Of a stretch of DNA of 64,000 nt, positions 10,106-21,799 are shown piece by piece. The stretch is from Pseudo-nitzschia pungens (lineage: Eukaryota > Bacillariophyta > Bacillariophyceae > Bacillariales > Bacillariaceae). The DNA is taken from the NCBI GenBank assembly GCA_037355855.1, contig CM074759.1, positions 62,001 to 126,000 on the forward strand. Direction: 5' to 3'. The notes under the pieces were generated by a model. The model did no database searches, had not been told where the DNA came from, and worked only from the letters and a program-made list of their open reading frames with translations. How positions within the stretch are numbered: the stretch's first letter is position 1; each line of letters starts with the position of its first letter. A program made the position numbers and the translations under genes.

Positions 10106-12218
10106 AGGGACTGATGTGGTGTAAAAGAGGTATATCGATAGTGTTACCGGTAGTGATTGTGATGGTGATTGTGATACTATTCCTTCCCGAATCACAAGAG
10201 GTTCCGATTCCCGATCGCCGATCGCCGACAGCAATCGCAAGCGTTGCGATGGATGCCGGTGCGACGTGCCCAACGAGCAAAAGAAAAAAAACCGTGGATT
10301 GGATTGGACCGAGAACGAGAACGATAATTAGAACGGAACTAACACCAATCTAATTACCCCGCTGTGCTCCGCTTTTCGCTTGGACCGCTTGAAGTAGATT
10401 AGATTAGATTAGATTAGATCAGATTCGAAATGGAATGCAAGCCTTGTCGCAAGATATGGCACGTCCGGTCCTTGTTCGGTTTATCTATCGTACCGTACGG
10501 TATGTGAATCCAATACGATATTGCTTGTGACAGCAGGCCAAGAAAAGACACAAAGAAATTTTCTCTTTCCCACAACTTGTTAACGCACAAAAACGAAAAC
10601 GTCCTTCACCTAACGTGCCATAGGATAAACCTTACGTAGTACGGTGATGGTACCGGTACACGTACTAGCCAAGGCAAAAAACGTTGATCACGACAAACTC
10701 GTCCTTATTCCAAAACAACATACCGTACATACCTATGGCATCATATAAGTTAGGTATGTACGAAGTAGTATGTAAGGTTACGGCACCATGTATCATCACT
10801 CAGAAACCTACGCTACCGTAAACCTTACCGGTACGTTACGAATCATCATGGTATGTAGTCGCGCTGTAAAAAATAAGCCTTACTACTTGTGCGTAAGATT
10901 AGCACGTCTCAAAATCAATCATCTCGCTCTCAAAATCAATCGATCAATCAAAAACTAATGTCACCAATACTTCGTCATCAAAAATTAACAACGAATACGA
11001 AGTAAATACCAGTCACGTGCTAAGCCCATGACCATGCATCATGGCGAACCCCTTCAGGAAGATGTTCCAGGGTCACTTCAATGTACAATCCCGGAAGACA
11101 GGATCGGTGCTGTTTGGGGCTTTTCAAGCCAATAATTTCTTCAACACCGCGACGAAGATGTGCGAATTTGTATTTTACCGTACCGTAGGAATAGACATTG
11201 GACATCGGACATGTTGTTTTGTTGAGTTTTTACACTCAAAAAGGTTCGGAGTGTAATGGAATGTAAACTTTACGAAGTAGAAGTAATTACAAATTTACGG
11301 ACAGTAACTTCAGTACCGGTAAGCCTTATTTATCCGACATTATTATTACCGTACTAGGTAAGTTAACCTACGAACACGTGATCACTAATCACACATCCTG
11401 ATACAGTGGATGCTGTAACACCATCTTTCCGAGTGAGCGAAGTCTTCCTCACCTTATTAGTACGATAAGATTACGAGTATTATCCGATTGTCAAATTTCA
11501 TTGTGGATGATCGATTTTTTGTTCCGTGACATAGATAATAATCTTACCGTAACCTTGCTTTCTAATAGAAGGGACGATACAGGTTCACAATACGGTACAC
11601 GACGTACAATAAATTCATATCCGACGAGACAGAACACAAAAATCCAAAATACCATACCGTACATTCGAGATACAAGCAACCACCGAACAAACCCAAGTCG
11701 AGCGAGAATCCATCGTCATCACTTTTTTTGATCCGTCGACACTGAACACGATCAAAAAAGTACCAAACCCATTCCATCATCTGGCAGGAGTAGCATCTCA
11801 TAACCTACCCGCGCCACACAGACGAGCGCAAACGCGGACAGCAACAAATATACGGTACGCTTGCTGTCGTTGCGAGCGAGCGAGTGAGTGCGTGAGTGAG
11901 TGAGTGAGCTGATTGACGCATTCAGAACAACCGAAGCCCAAACAAGCCTTTGCCGTTTGACAGTGCTGCGTCCCAAACGACACGAGTAATCGTCTTCCGA
12001 CAATCTCGGCGCACGAGAACAAGAGAACGAGCAAATCCACAAGGTACTTGTTCCACCGTTCCCGATTCAAGATTTTGCGTCCCGACGCGATTCTATAAAA
12101 CCTCGACCAATCTCAAATCCCCAAAAAAGTCTCGAATTTCTTGTCAATTGACAACCGTTGTTGCAGCAGTCGCGGGAAGAGAAAAAGAAAGAACAAAGAC
12201 AACAAAGACAACAAAAAC
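10106..12218. other. Intergenic, 2.1 kb, rich in GTAAGG/TACCGTA strings
   Basis: Divergent spacer between the permease and the next plus-strand gene. It contains an (AGATT)n array at about 10396-10420 and many copies of TACCGTAC, ACCGGTAC and GTAAGGTTAC-like strings between 10490 and 11400. A short GAGT array lies near 11880-11910. No coding frame is supported. Confidence 0.5.
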
Positions 12219-14783
12219 ATGGAGTGGCCCGCAATCGAAATTCTTTCGTCGCCGTCGTCGTCGTTTTCGGCAGCAGCTTCCGAAGCAGCGGTTCTGCTCG
12301 ACGAGGAAACTCTCGACGAGCTGCGCTGCTCGGTGGTGGTTCGAGAAATCTACACCCGGGCCGCTGCGACCTCGCTCTCCGAAACGGCTGCCATGACGAT
12401 CCAACATCCGATCGATCACGACCAGCACCACCACCGCAACTATTCCGGCAATGGATGGAGGGAAAGGGTGGAATCCTTTTTGTGCAAGGATCTCTCGCAG
12501 GTGGCGGACCGTGAGGACTGGGCGTCCCGCGGCTATCGCGACACGGCCCGGAGCTTTTGCGAGCTGGCGGCGGGGGCACCCGATCGGGCCAGGACGTTGG
12601 CGCTCTGCCGGGGCGGACTGGAGGCGGTCCACGACCTGATGCGATACAAGCTGCCCGAGAGAAAGACCAACAACACCACGAACCACAATCACAACCACAA
12701 TCACAAGAACAAGAACAAGAACAACCACAAGAACAAAAGTGCGAGTCAAACTGCAAACCTCCTGGCAGCCAAGGACGCTTTTGTCTTGTCGCAGTCCTTT
12801 CCCAGGCTGGGGACCGCCACCGTCACCGGGACGCGGGCTCCCGACCTGGACTTTCGGCTGGGACTCTTGATGCCGCACGAGGTGAAACGGGGCAATGCCC
12901 GGGGCACGGACTCCGCCACGTCTACCGCCACGACTCCCGTCGCCGGCGCGGGCTGCTTCGACTACGACGAGTCGTCCTTTTTTGGCACGGACGCCCTCCG
13001 GACGGTCCAGACCCTCTACGAGCGCGGGGCGATGGAGGCCTCGGCGGTCTCCCTCGCCAAGCACACGCTGGCCAATCCGAAACTGGTCTCGAAGCTGGCA
13101 AATACGCTGTTTGTGGTTCTGGGATGCGATCACTCTCTCAGTCCGATCAAGACGCTCCTGCGGATTCCAGGCGTGGAAGTTCTGGGGGTTCCTTCGTCGG
13201 CCCGGGGACTCGCCGATGTTGTGGACTACGCCCGGTACAACAGTCCCGACGACACCAGTCTGATGTATCCGATTTGCAAAACCAAGACCCATCCTCCTCA
13301 CGGTGGCGATGGAGACGAATGCGGCACGCACGAATTCGACGACAATCTGATTCTCTCGAGGGGTCCGCAGGTGGCCCAGTGGATTCTGGACCGCACCCGG
13401 CAGTCCCCGCGGCGGGAGCTGGTGCTGGTTCCCATGCCCCTGCCGCAACATCCCAATGTCCACGGTTCTGGTGAAACCGCCGTCCCCGAATCCGCTGCCC
13501 GATGGGCCGCGGCCTCCGACCTGATCGTCCAGCGCGTGCTCGGAGCGAATGCCAATGCCGGCGGCAGCAGCAGCAGCAGCAGTGGTAAAACGCCAAGCAA
13601 ACAGTGCTCGCTGTGGTCCTACCAGAGCCCAACAACCTGCATGGTCGTCCCGCCGGCGTCGAGCACCAAGAGCACCGAACGCCTCCGCGAGCGTCCGTCC
13701 CACGAGCAGTGGCTGCACTCGCTGAGCCGAGGCAGCGTCCTCACGCCCGTCTCGGAGGCAGCGACGGCGGGTACAACGATGGCAACGAAAACGAAAACGA
13801 AAACTACAAAGTCTGGAAGGACGACGGAAGCGGAGCGTTCGGCGGCATCCTCCACTCCCGCACCGACCTTCAACCACGAGTACTCCATCGTCAATGGCAT
13901 TGTCACATCGGAGGGTCCCCACCACGTGCTGGCGGAGCAGATTCGACTGTGGAGGGCCATGCTCACCCACCACGGAAATTGCGATGGCGGTTCGTTTTTC
14001 TCGGGGTACGGCTACGATTCGAATTCCGACTCGGGGTACGACGACGACGACGACGAATCAGATGATGGCAATGCCGTGGTTCCCGTATTTGCCCCGTACG
14101 CTCCGCTCCTTTCCGATGATTCTTCCACCCTCACAAACTTCACCAACCACCACAGCAAAAACAATGATACTAATCATGCTAACAATGATCCCTGGTGCCG
14201 GACTCCTCTGCCTGGTTTGACCGCGGCATCCCTCATGGCGGCGATTGCCCTCGCGGGGCACACCGATCCGCTCGTTCACCGACCGGTCATGTTGCTGGAG
14301 GGATACGACGACGACGAGGATGACATTGGATTGCCGCATATGCATATGCATATGCATGTGAACACGCAAAAGAGCGAGCCATACGCATACCGCCGCAAGG
14401 GGACGACCCCCTTTGCCATGTTTTGGAACGGGAGCGTCCACTCGGGAGTCTGGAACGCTCCATACACGCTGGAGAGCATCCGCGGGACCGTGGGATTTTT
14501 CTTGGAGACGGCCTACGAGTATTATCGCTACTATTACTACGAGCAGAGCAACCATCACGGTGCTTCGCCGGCTGCTGCAAGGGCGGGAGGAGGAGGATCA
14601 TCCTCGCATTCTTGCGGCGCTGACAACACCGAGTCGTTTTCGTCGTTGTCGGCGGCGGCTGGCTCCTCCGGCCGAGATGGCAGCCACCAAGGATCAATCG
14701 TGGACGTCGTTCCGTCGTCGATGCGAGACGAGGTCCGGTCCATGCCGGATCTGGTCAAGGAGCGGTTGGAACTCCTGGCGTGA
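12219..14783 (+). CDS. Large hypothetical protein, Asn/His/Ser-rich
   Basis: 854 aa from the ATG at 12219; the 26 codons upstream are open but begin with TTG. I do not know the family. Most conserved-looking parts: EWPAIEILSS at the N-terminus; RYKLPERK before an Asn/His/Lys-rich insertion; a middle block (AMEASAVSLAKHTLANPKLVSKLANTLFVVLGCDHSLSPIKTLLRIPG...VLGVPSSARGLADVVDYAR) with alternating hydrophobic strand and Gly/Ser-rich turn patterns that could be a Rossmann-like alpha/beta fold; a block YQSPTTCMVVPP; and a C-terminal NAPYTLESIRGTVGFFLETAYEYYRYYYYE. Low-complexity insertions (HNHNHNKNKN, SGSSSSS, TKTKTKTT, DDDDDE) interrupt it. There is no signal peptide. It is clearly a gene: one long GC-rich frame with regular third-position bias. 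A nucleotide-dependent enzyme role is only a guess. Confidence 0.6.
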   Translation: MEWPAIEILSSPSSSFSAAASEAAVLLDEETLDELRCSVVVREIYTRAAATSLSETAAMTIQHPIDHDQHHHRNYSGNGWRERVESFLCKDLSQVADREDWASRGYRDTARSFCELAAGAPDRARTLALCRGGLEAVHDLMRYKLPERKTNNTTNHNHNHNHKNKNKNNHKNKSASQTANLLAAKDAFVLSQSFPRLGTATVTGTRAPDLDFRLGLLMPHEVKRGNARGTDSATSTATTPVAGAGCFDYDESSFFGTDALRTVQTLYERGAMEASAVSLAKHTLANPKLVSKLANTLFVVLGCDHSLSPIKTLLRIPGVEVLGVPSSARGLADVVDYARYNSPDDTSLMYPICKTKTHPPHGGDGDECGTHEFDDNLILSRGPQVAQWILDRTRQSPRRELVLVPMPLPQHPNVHGSGETAVPESAARWAAASDLIVQRVLGANANAGGSSSSSSGKTPSKQCSLWSYQSPTTCMVVPPASSTKSTERLRERPSHEQWLHSLSRGSVLTPVSEAATAGTTMATKTKTKTTKSGRTTEAERSAASSTPAPTFNHEYSIVNGIVTSEGPHHVLAEQIRLWRAMLTHHGNCDGGSFFSGYGYDSNSDSGYDDDDDESDDGNAVVPVFAPYAPLLSDDSSTLTNFTNHHSKNNDTNHANNDPWCRTPLPGLTAASLMAAIALAGHTDPLVHRPVMLLEGYDDDEDDIGLPHMHMHMHVNTQKSEPYAYRRKGTTPFAMFWNGSVHSGVWNAPYTLESIRGTVGFFLETAYEYYRYYYYEQSNHHGASPAAARAGGGGSSSHSCGADNTESFSSLSAAAGSSGRDGSHQGSIVDVVPSSMRDEVRSMPDLVKERLELLA

Positions 14784-16179
14784 TGTGACGAGAAACGACG
14801 AGAAAAGCGACGCAATGAATGGATCTCGAATCGAATACAATCGAATACAATGCAATACAATTCTATGCCATACAATACAATACAATGCAATACAATCGAA
14901 CAGAATACATTCACCAACAGTTTCGAACCACGACGGGGATGCAGTTTTGGTGGGAAGAATCCTAGTAGCGAGTGGTACCTTCCGATCTGGGAACTCACCG
15001 GGTTGACTTTCTTCTCGAAAATAGAAAACGAAATCCCAAGGCAAGACAGCACAAGACGCTCCGAAAGGCGGACAAACCAACCTGGGACAGCAAAACACAA
15101 TACACAAGCTCCACTGAAACCAATGGTACATTAGGATACAGCCATGCATACAACGCAGCTCTGTTCGCAAAGATTCTGGCATCCGCCGTCGTAGCGGGCG
15201 GCTTCGTCTTTCTCAAAAGTGTTTGAACAATGAGAAGGCCAGGAACCTACGTGAAGTGACTAGGAATATCAAACGAAAGAATGAGACGTATTTTTCTCAG
15301 TGATGACTCACTCAGAATGACATTGTGCTTCGGAATAAGTCGAAAACACAATAATAAGAACACCAATACGAGGGCCGGCTTAGGAATACTATTCAACCGT
15401 TCAGTGTACTTCTTCGTTGTACGTTCGCAGGATCTTCAGTGTAGTAGACAGCAACGTGGCAGACTCTTTCCAAAACACAAGAGTCTTGCTCTGCACTCAC
15501 AAGGCTTCCAAGTGAAAATGGACCCACGAGTCGAATAGGTGCAACTAAATACGAAGGGCAGGGGAATGGCTCAAAAGCAACAACTCCAAGGAGGACTCTC
15601 AATAATCCGAACGAAACAACCGAAGAGCCAGCAAACAAAGCATCTTCACTCCTTGGGGATAGGCATCTCTGCTCGAGAAGGTAGGGATTTATAAATGCTG
15701 TTAGAAACATCTCTCGTTACCACGAGGACTTCACACCAAGGACATAATCATGAATAGTACTTCTCCGGCACCCCCAAAGCATAGTACCATACAACAAGAA
15801 GCACCATAGCACTATATCAACAAAGCACTACAACTTCTTGTCTTAGTATGTTTCCTCCAGTGAATAGTAGTATCTCCTTCTTCATGATAGTACCAGGACT
15901 AGTACTACTAGGACTACTACTAGTAGTATTACTAGTGCTGGTCTTACAAGAATTCCAGCACCGCCACCACCAGCAAGAAGAAGAAAGGTGCTGGACCACT
16001 CCTCATCACCACAGGTTCGTAACAAGCGTTACGCGCATGATACCGATACGAAGCATCAGACCCTTTTGATGATGCTGAAATTAGTACAAAGTGTAAAATG
16101 GGTGTACTGTTGTTGTTGTGTTGATGTGAAATCCTTGCGAATGCCAGGCATAACGTACTTGTGCTGCAAAACGAGAGAT
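14784..16179. other. Intergenic, with an AATAC pentanucleotide tract
   Basis: A degenerate (AATAC/AATGC)n tract fills about 14828-14907 directly after the preceding stop. The rest is unannotated, with TAG/TAC-rich sequence (ACTAGTACTACTAG) near 15890-15940. No frame here has recognisable features. Confidence 0.5.
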
Positions 16180-16261
16180 CGACACTGGCAGGGTTCGAAC
16201 CTACGCGGGATGAACCCAACGGATTTCAAGTCCGTCGCCTTAACCACTCGGCCACAGTGTC
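16180..16261 (-). tRNA. tRNA-Ser (anticodon UGA)
   Basis: Read on the minus strand, the acceptor arm GACACTG pairs with CAGTGTC and the discriminator is G. The D-arm GCCGAGTGGTTAAGGC has the long class II shape, the anticodon loop CTTGAAA carries TGA, and a long variable arm (TGGGTTCATCCCGC) precedes a normal T-arm with GTTCGAAC. The long variable arm and the anticodon both say serine. No intron. A short T run follows on the transcribed strand. Confidence 0.95.
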
Positions 16262-16767
16262 TGTTGCCCGTTACAAACGAAATTTAAATTTATATAAATA
16301 ACTTCTATTCGGAGATCGCACATTCACCACACATCTCACAACTTCCTTTCCCATGTTCGACATCATATCCCATATCTACCGTAAAACCGTACGGTACACC
16401 CCTTAACTTACCTGGTATCCCACATTCCATCATGTTATCACAATACGTTACACATCACACATCACACATCACACATACACACTACAGAATACCAAAGGAA
16501 TTGCGACTAACTCCTTAGGGAACCACGAATCACAGGATCAGGGACTCTTTGGTGACGAGTTGACAATCTACTCGGAGCATTGCAACACATAAACAGAAGA
16601 GGATCATTGTGTGATTTATATTTCTGTCTCTATTTCTGTTTCTATTGGAACGAAACACATGCCAGAATTGATCGACAACGGTATGTTGAATATTCTTGTC
16701 GGTAAAGAGCATCCGAGCATCTCCCAACTACTGCATTCAATACGGGTATCTGAAATCCACTGGAAAC
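16262..16767. other. Spacer, no gene seen
   Basis: AT-rich. Contains a CACATCACACAT repeat near 16450-16480. It holds the divergent 5' flanks of the tRNA and of the DTW-domain gene. Confidence 0.5.
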
Positions 16768-18099
16768 ATGACAGCACCAACAACAACAGCTCGAGAACCA
16801 AACGAGGGCGAAACTATGAGCAAGGTTACCAAGAAACGAAAGAAAGACGGAGAAAACGAGCATGCAAATGCAAATGCAAATGCGAATTCAAATTCAAATT
16901 CAAATCATGAGCAGCAGCCCAACACCATAGACAGCAACTCCAACTCTAACTCCAACTCTATTACCCCCAATACAAATGCAAAGCTAAATCCAAAGCCAAA
17001 GCGGACAAAGCGCGCCATTTGCCCCCGGTGCCACCGACCCACTCCGCGGACCTGTCTTTGCCATGCCCTACCGGAAACCCCTATCAAGCTTTGCAACACG
17101 GAGATTCTGGTCCTCCAGCACCCCCTGGAGCTCAAGAACCACAAGGCAGCCTCTCACCGGAGTGTCCCGCTGCTGGAACTGTGTCTGGACTCGAACAGCA
17201 ACAATATCAAAAGCAATAGCAACAACTGCAGCGGAAAAAGCCTGGAGCTAGCGGTCGGAAGGCGGCTGGGGGAGACGTCGGTGAGCAAGGATGCCCTGGC
17301 CAAGATTCACGATCGTCAGAGCGAGTACCTTCCGGTGTTGGTCTTCCCAAGAGTGGGAGGTGTCGCCGGAGAAGAAGAAGACAACGTCAAAATCTACAAT
17401 CTCCGTGAATTGGTGGACAAACTGAAACTCGAAAATTGCAATGACAATGGCAATGACAATGCATCGCGATCGGTGAAAACACTCAAGGATTCGACTGAAA
17501 GTCAGACTCCAACTACAACGAGTCCCGATCGCAAACCGACAGTGCGAGGCCGTGTAGCGTTGCACCGCAAGATTTTGTTGCTGGTCCTGGACGCCACCTG
17601 GAAGCACGCCCGAGAGATGCACCTGGCCAACATTCGCGAGCGCCAGTACCCCCCGCACATGCTTCGGTTGGCCCTGGACAAGAATGACCTCCTGCTCGAG
17701 GGGGGCCACCAGGGCTTTCGGTCCGGACGCTTTGTGGTCCGGGGCAAGGCGTCCAAAAAGGGATACCAACAAAAAAAATCCAAACAGAACAACCACAATA
17801 CAAACCACACAAACAACATCAATACCAATACCGATACCAATAATAGTATCCACGGCGCAGAACCGCCCATCGACGAGTCCTGGATGTCCACGGCCGAGTG
17901 CATTGCGTGGATCGTCTCCCGGCTCGAGGCCCTGTCGTTGGAAGGCGGACCAAAACGACAACCATCATCGCCATCGCCATCGCATCTGTACGAAATCCTC
18001 ATGAAACCGCTGGACGCCATGGCCCACCAGTGGCAGTCCTTCCTCGACGAGGCGGCGGCGTCCAAGAAGGCCGCTTCGAAACGCAAAATGGGACCGTGA
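16768..18099 (+). CDS. DTW-domain protein, probable tRNA-uridine aminocarboxypropyltransferase
   Basis: 443 aa from the ATG at 16768 (the frame is open from a TTG upstream). The family installs acp3U on tRNA, using the aminocarboxypropyl group of S-adenosylmethionine. Seen here: a Cys motif C85-x2-C88-x7-C96-x-C98 (CPRCHRPTPRTCLC) at the domain start, the strand-turn LVLQHPLELKNHKAASHRS that typically follows, and the signature LDATW at 274-278 followed by KHAREM. C-terminal helices WMSTAECIAWIVSRLEAL and AMAHQWQSFLDEA close the domain. Diatom-style low-complexity insertions (NANANSNSNS at the N-terminus, an Asn/Thr-rich loop at about 340-370) make it longer than bacterial or animal members (~200-300 aa). 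No clear targeting signal; cytosol or nucleus is most likely. Confident on the domain, moderate on which tRNA position is modified. Confidence 0.88.
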   Translation: MTAPTTTAREPNEGETMSKVTKKRKKDGENEHANANANANSNSNSNHEQQPNTIDSNSNSNSNSITPNTNAKLNPKPKRTKRAICPRCHRPTPRTCLCHALPETPIKLCNTEILVLQHPLELKNHKAASHRSVPLLELCLDSNSNNIKSNSNNCSGKSLELAVGRRLGETSVSKDALAKIHDRQSEYLPVLVFPRVGGVAGEEEDNVKIYNLRELVDKLKLENCNDNGNDNASRSVKTLKDSTESQTPTTTSPDRKPTVRGRVALHRKILLLVLDATWKHAREMHLANIRERQYPPHMLRLALDKNDLLLEGGHQGFRSGRFVVRGKASKKGYQQKKSKQNNHNTNHTNNINTNTDTNNSIHGAEPPIDESWMSTAECIAWIVSRLEALSLEGGPKRQPSSPSPSHLYEILMKPLDAMAHQWQSFLDEAAASKKAASKRKMGP

Positions 18100-19522
18100 G
18101 ATGGAGCAGAGTCGTTGAGCCGAGTCGCGGGCAGGAATCATCTAGCGAAATGCGAACCTTCAAATTGCATGAAATGAAATAGAATGAAATGGAACGGAGT
18201 CCGAGCGAAACAAGAATAGGAAAAGACAATCTCGTCTGCACCTTAATGAAAACCGATCGAATCGAATCGAACCGCATCGAAACGAAACGAAACGAGAAAC
18301 GAAGCGAAAGAAACCGCAATGGAACGAGAAACTCCCCGCAAAGCCAAACCACGATAAGACAAGCCACGCCATGTCAAGCAGGACACTGCCCTTCCGCACA
18401 GTTCCTGTTCCCTAAGACCGTGGCTGCGCCGAAAAGCAGCTCGGAGCGGGGCGAAGCGAAGCGACGATTCGGTCCACAATGGAACTTTGTTGTTTCCTCC
18501 CGTGAGAGATACGAATCCATCCATCCATCCATCCATTCATCCAACAGTGAGCAAGCCAATCAACAAACCAACAAAACGAACAAACAAACGATGACTGCCG
18601 GATCGAATCGATTGCGGCGCGCCACGGCATGTCGCAGCACCGAGGCAAACCTTGAATGCTGTGCTTTAGTTGCGAATACCACTGTGAATGCGAGTGATAC
18701 ATGCCCGCAACTTGATTGCCATTCACAGCACGATGGTTTGGAAGACCCCAGGTACTCTCCCACATTTCTCTGGAGGGACAAAGAACCGGCCATCGCATTG
18801 GAACGGAGCGGAACGGCGCATCACAATGCAATATCATGGAATTCAATGGAGTCCAATGCATTCGTTCCCCATCTGAAATGCCTCCGAACCGACAGGTTTG
18901 CCGTCTTGGAAAGCAAACGCCCGCATCTCATCAAGTGCGGGGATTCCAATGTTTCGTTCCGTTCCGTTTTGCGCTGTTTTTGTTTCCAAGCGTGGTTCGG
19001 TTTCGTTTTTGCAACTGACAGGCCTGGTTGAAGCATAGATCGGCCATTGCATGGAACATAGCAAAGGAGATTCTGTAATTCCGTCTCGGATTGTGCACAG
19101 AGTACCACACCAGAGTCCCGAAGAGATCCGAAACCGCTGCATTCATTCATGAAGCATAAGTGAAACATCCAAACTCGTTGCATTCCAAATTATCTTATCT
19201 TAACCATTCATTAACTACTGTTTTACAAATTCTGACTACTAGTATGTATCCTCCGTGAATGGACTACACGAAGAGCATTTCATCCAAATGAACTTCACAC
19301 ATTGGAGGGTTTTGCACCAAACGATATATCCATTCATTCTCCTGTCGTGGTACACGTTGCTGCTGGTGTGGTAGCTGTTCCCATTTCTTTCTACACCGCA
19401 ACATCAGCACGGCACGGAGCAGGAACAGCGGGCGAACCGGCTCGGTTCGTTTCATACCATCCCACACCATTGCACCTAAATCTCTCACCAACCAATTCAA
19501 TTCAATACACCAACGGTCCAAA
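18100..19522. other. Intergenic, with AACGA-type and ATCC repeats
   Basis: Purine-rich GAAACGAAACG/ATCGAATCGAA repeats at about 18180-18320 and a (CATC)n array at 18517-18540. The 280-codon frame 18189-19031 begins in these repeats and has no recognisable domain; I regard it as chance. Confidence 0.45.
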
Positions 19523-20002
19523 CTAGATAACGAGCCCTCCTGCGATACCGCTAGAGGAATCGCTGGCTCCACCCGAGGAGGATAGAGTGGAGGTACCTGT
19601 AGGAGCGTCGGTTGAAACGGCAACGGGTGCCACAGTGGGTGCCGCAGTGGGTGCCGCGGAGGGTGACGCGGAGGGTGACGTGGTGGGTGCCACGGTGGGA
19701 GCGTCCGAGGGTGCCATGGTGGGAAGTACTACGGTGGGGGCTGTCGTTCCGGGTGGGACGTAGGACTTCTTGCCGACCTTTCCCTTCTTTTTGGTGGGAG
19801 CGGGAGATGGCGTGGGAGCCTTGGTCGACTTTTCCGACTTGTCCGACTTCTTGTCCGACTTGCCGCCCTTTCCGGCCTTGAGCATTCGAAGGATGGGAGC
19901 CTGGGGATGAGGTTCGAGGTCCTCGGCGGCGTCGGCAGCGAAAGCGGAGAGGGCAACGAGTGCCAACACGGAGAGAGCTATACGTTTGGTGGAGATCATC
20001 AT
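19523..20002 (-). CDS. Secreted Lys-ladder, Thr/Pro-rich protein (silaffin-like, copy 1)
   Basis: 159 aa. Residues 1-25 form a clear signal peptide (hydrophobic core LSVLALVALSAFA). An R-M-L triplet at 39-41 matches the RXL processing site described for diatom silaffins and cingulins. It is followed at once by two lysine ladders with exact three-residue spacing, K42-K45-K48-K51 and K52-K55-K58-K61, the intervening residues being Gly, Ser, Ala, Asp, Glu and Thr. A second basic patch (KKKGKVGKK, 71-79) leads into a Thr/Pro/Ser/Ala-rich tail with APT/SPS repeats, likely heavily O-glycosylated, and a Ser/Gly-rich end. In Thalassiosira silaffins, KXXK clusters guide proteins to biosilica. A cell-wall or silica role is inferred from composition and spacing; no homology search was possible. 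Confidence 0.65.
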   Translation of the reverse strand: MMISTKRIALSVLALVALSAFAADAAEDLEPHPQAPILRMLKAGKGGKSDKKSDKSEKSTKAPTPSPAPTKKKGKVGKKSYVPPGTTAPTVVLPTMAPSDAPTVAPTTSPSASPSAAPTAAPTVAPVAVSTDAPTGTSTLSSSGGASDSSSGIAGGLVI

Positions 20003-21799
20003 CGTTGGGTATGTGTAGTGTGTTGGGTTTGGTTCGGTACTTTACTGTTCTGTTCTGTTCTGTTCTGTTTTTTGTTCTACTGTTTAGTTTTAGGAAATTT
20101 AGACGACATACATACGAGTTCGTTGATACCTTGAATGGATGCGAAGGCTTCGTTGAGCGTCAAGTTTCCTTCCAGATGAATGAATCAATCTTGCTTTTCA
20201 AATTGCAATTAGTTGTGCATAAGATTTACCCGTACCTCAGTGGAGAAGCTTCCCCGTCATAGGATGGATTTTGGCCACAAATGTTACTTGCCCAAGTTTC
20301 TGTTTCTGCGACTTTTGCGTTGTCGGTTGAAAAATCCGGATGAAATATTCTTTGTTGTCCATAAATGTTTCTACCGTAGTAATGGTACTGTTCCACTGTC
20401 ACTTAGCGCACATATTGCTGAATATCCTTTCCATATTCCCCAAATCACGTTGTCTTTTATCGAGACAGCATGCTCCTAATCAAAAGCCTATCGAACGAAT
20501 CGGAACGAATTGGAACAGAATGATAAGCCCTCAGCGACTGACATGTGATCTTTCTTACACCAGTAGTTTTTAAGATATCAATTTGAGTGGGAAAATTTAT
20601 CAAGAGCGATATCGCCAGGGAATCCGTTTGCGACCGAAAGCTAATTTTTTCGAAATTCTCTCGTGCACGATACTATCCGTTGGATTTATGCCATGAACAA
20701 AAAAGGCGGGAATTTTATGTGAGAAGTTTGTTTTCGGAAAAAGAGCGCTTGTGGGTTCGGAAAAGTGGTCTCGTCTAGACGTGCACATACTACGGAATTC
20801 CTATCAGCTGTCACCCAGCTTCCGTAGAAATGAGTAGTTGGGGATGTACGGTAGAACCCGGGGACAGCTGATAGGAATATCGTAGTAATCTTACAGCGCA
20901 GAACTTACGCCTTACTGCATGAGACTTGAAGCGAGGGATGAGTCTCTGCAAGGATCATACCGGTAGAGAAAATCAGCATTGGTAATGGTACAAGTAATCT
21001 TAATCTCTAGGTACCATAATCAAAATCAAGCATGCAACTCGACATGCTCGTAAAAATAAGTCTTATCTCTAACAGTATTATTTTACCGGTGCGTCCCGCT
21101 AAGGTTACGTACTAAGGTCTTACTTCTTACGTAAGGCTTACTTCATACAGTAGTACTTCATAATTTTGAGTCACCCATCATACCGATACGAGATTTCCAA
21201 TCGTGCTTCTGCGACATCAAAGATCATGATAAAGAGTACACGTAAGAGTACGAGTACGAGTACAAGTATATACGGTACGTTTAATTACCCGCACTTCGTT
21301 TACTCGTACTCTACGAAATACTACGTACTTCGTACGTATCGTTACGAGTAAGATCGTAACTTACTTCGTATCTTACAACATGAGGAAAGAAAAAGTGACA
21401 TGAGATCAACATTTTGTGTACGCGAACCCAATCTCACTGTGTTACATACAACATTCTCGCAACCTAAACATTGATGATGATGACGATGTTGTCGGACACT
21501 TGCCTGTATTCGTGCAGCACGGCTTTGCGTTTGCGCTCGCGCTCGCGTTCGCTTTCTGCCGTACGGTACCGGTATAGCGGTTCCCTCCGTCAGAGACCGA
21601 ACCGCTGTCGAACCAGAATAATGTAAGATTACCTCCCTTTTGGGCGGTCTGTCGTTCCCACGGCACTCGCATGTTGAAAGGCGGTGAACCGACGCCGCCG
21701 CTCTCGTCGCATTCCTCGTCGTCCGGATCCGAAATCACCGGCGCGGGTTCCGCCGTCGACAAATTCTCGCCGCACCCGGAGAGACAGGTCGGCAGGCAA
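20003..21799. other. Intergenic, 1.8 kb, with MITE copy 2 and dense GTAAG/ACCGGTAC strings
   Basis: A TTCTG repeat at 20046-20070 lies just upstream of the silaffin-like start. From about 20900 to 21450 the sequence is crowded with ACTTAC, ACCGGTA and CGAGTAC strings. No coding frame supported, apart from a possible 3' untranslated region of the channel gene near 21440-21799. Confidence 0.45.
20788..20887. mobile_element. Short MITE-like element, copy 2 (inverted relative to copy 1)
   Basis: 100 bp with terminal inverted repeats of 24 bases: TACTACGGAATTCCTATC plus AGCTGT at 20788-20811 against 20864-20887, with 22 of 24 positions matching. The reverse complement aligns along its whole core with copy 1 at 4060-4157, differing by small indels. 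No open frame. Confidence 0.72.

Noticed and set aside
12144..13973. 609-codon minus-strand frame
   Set aside because: Antisense shadow of the 854-aa gene. The plus frame has the conserved-looking blocks and codon bias; this one is Arg/Gly/Val-rich without motifs.
18189..19031. 280-codon frame after the DTW gene
   Set aside because: Starts in GAAACGAAACG repeats and lacks any domain.
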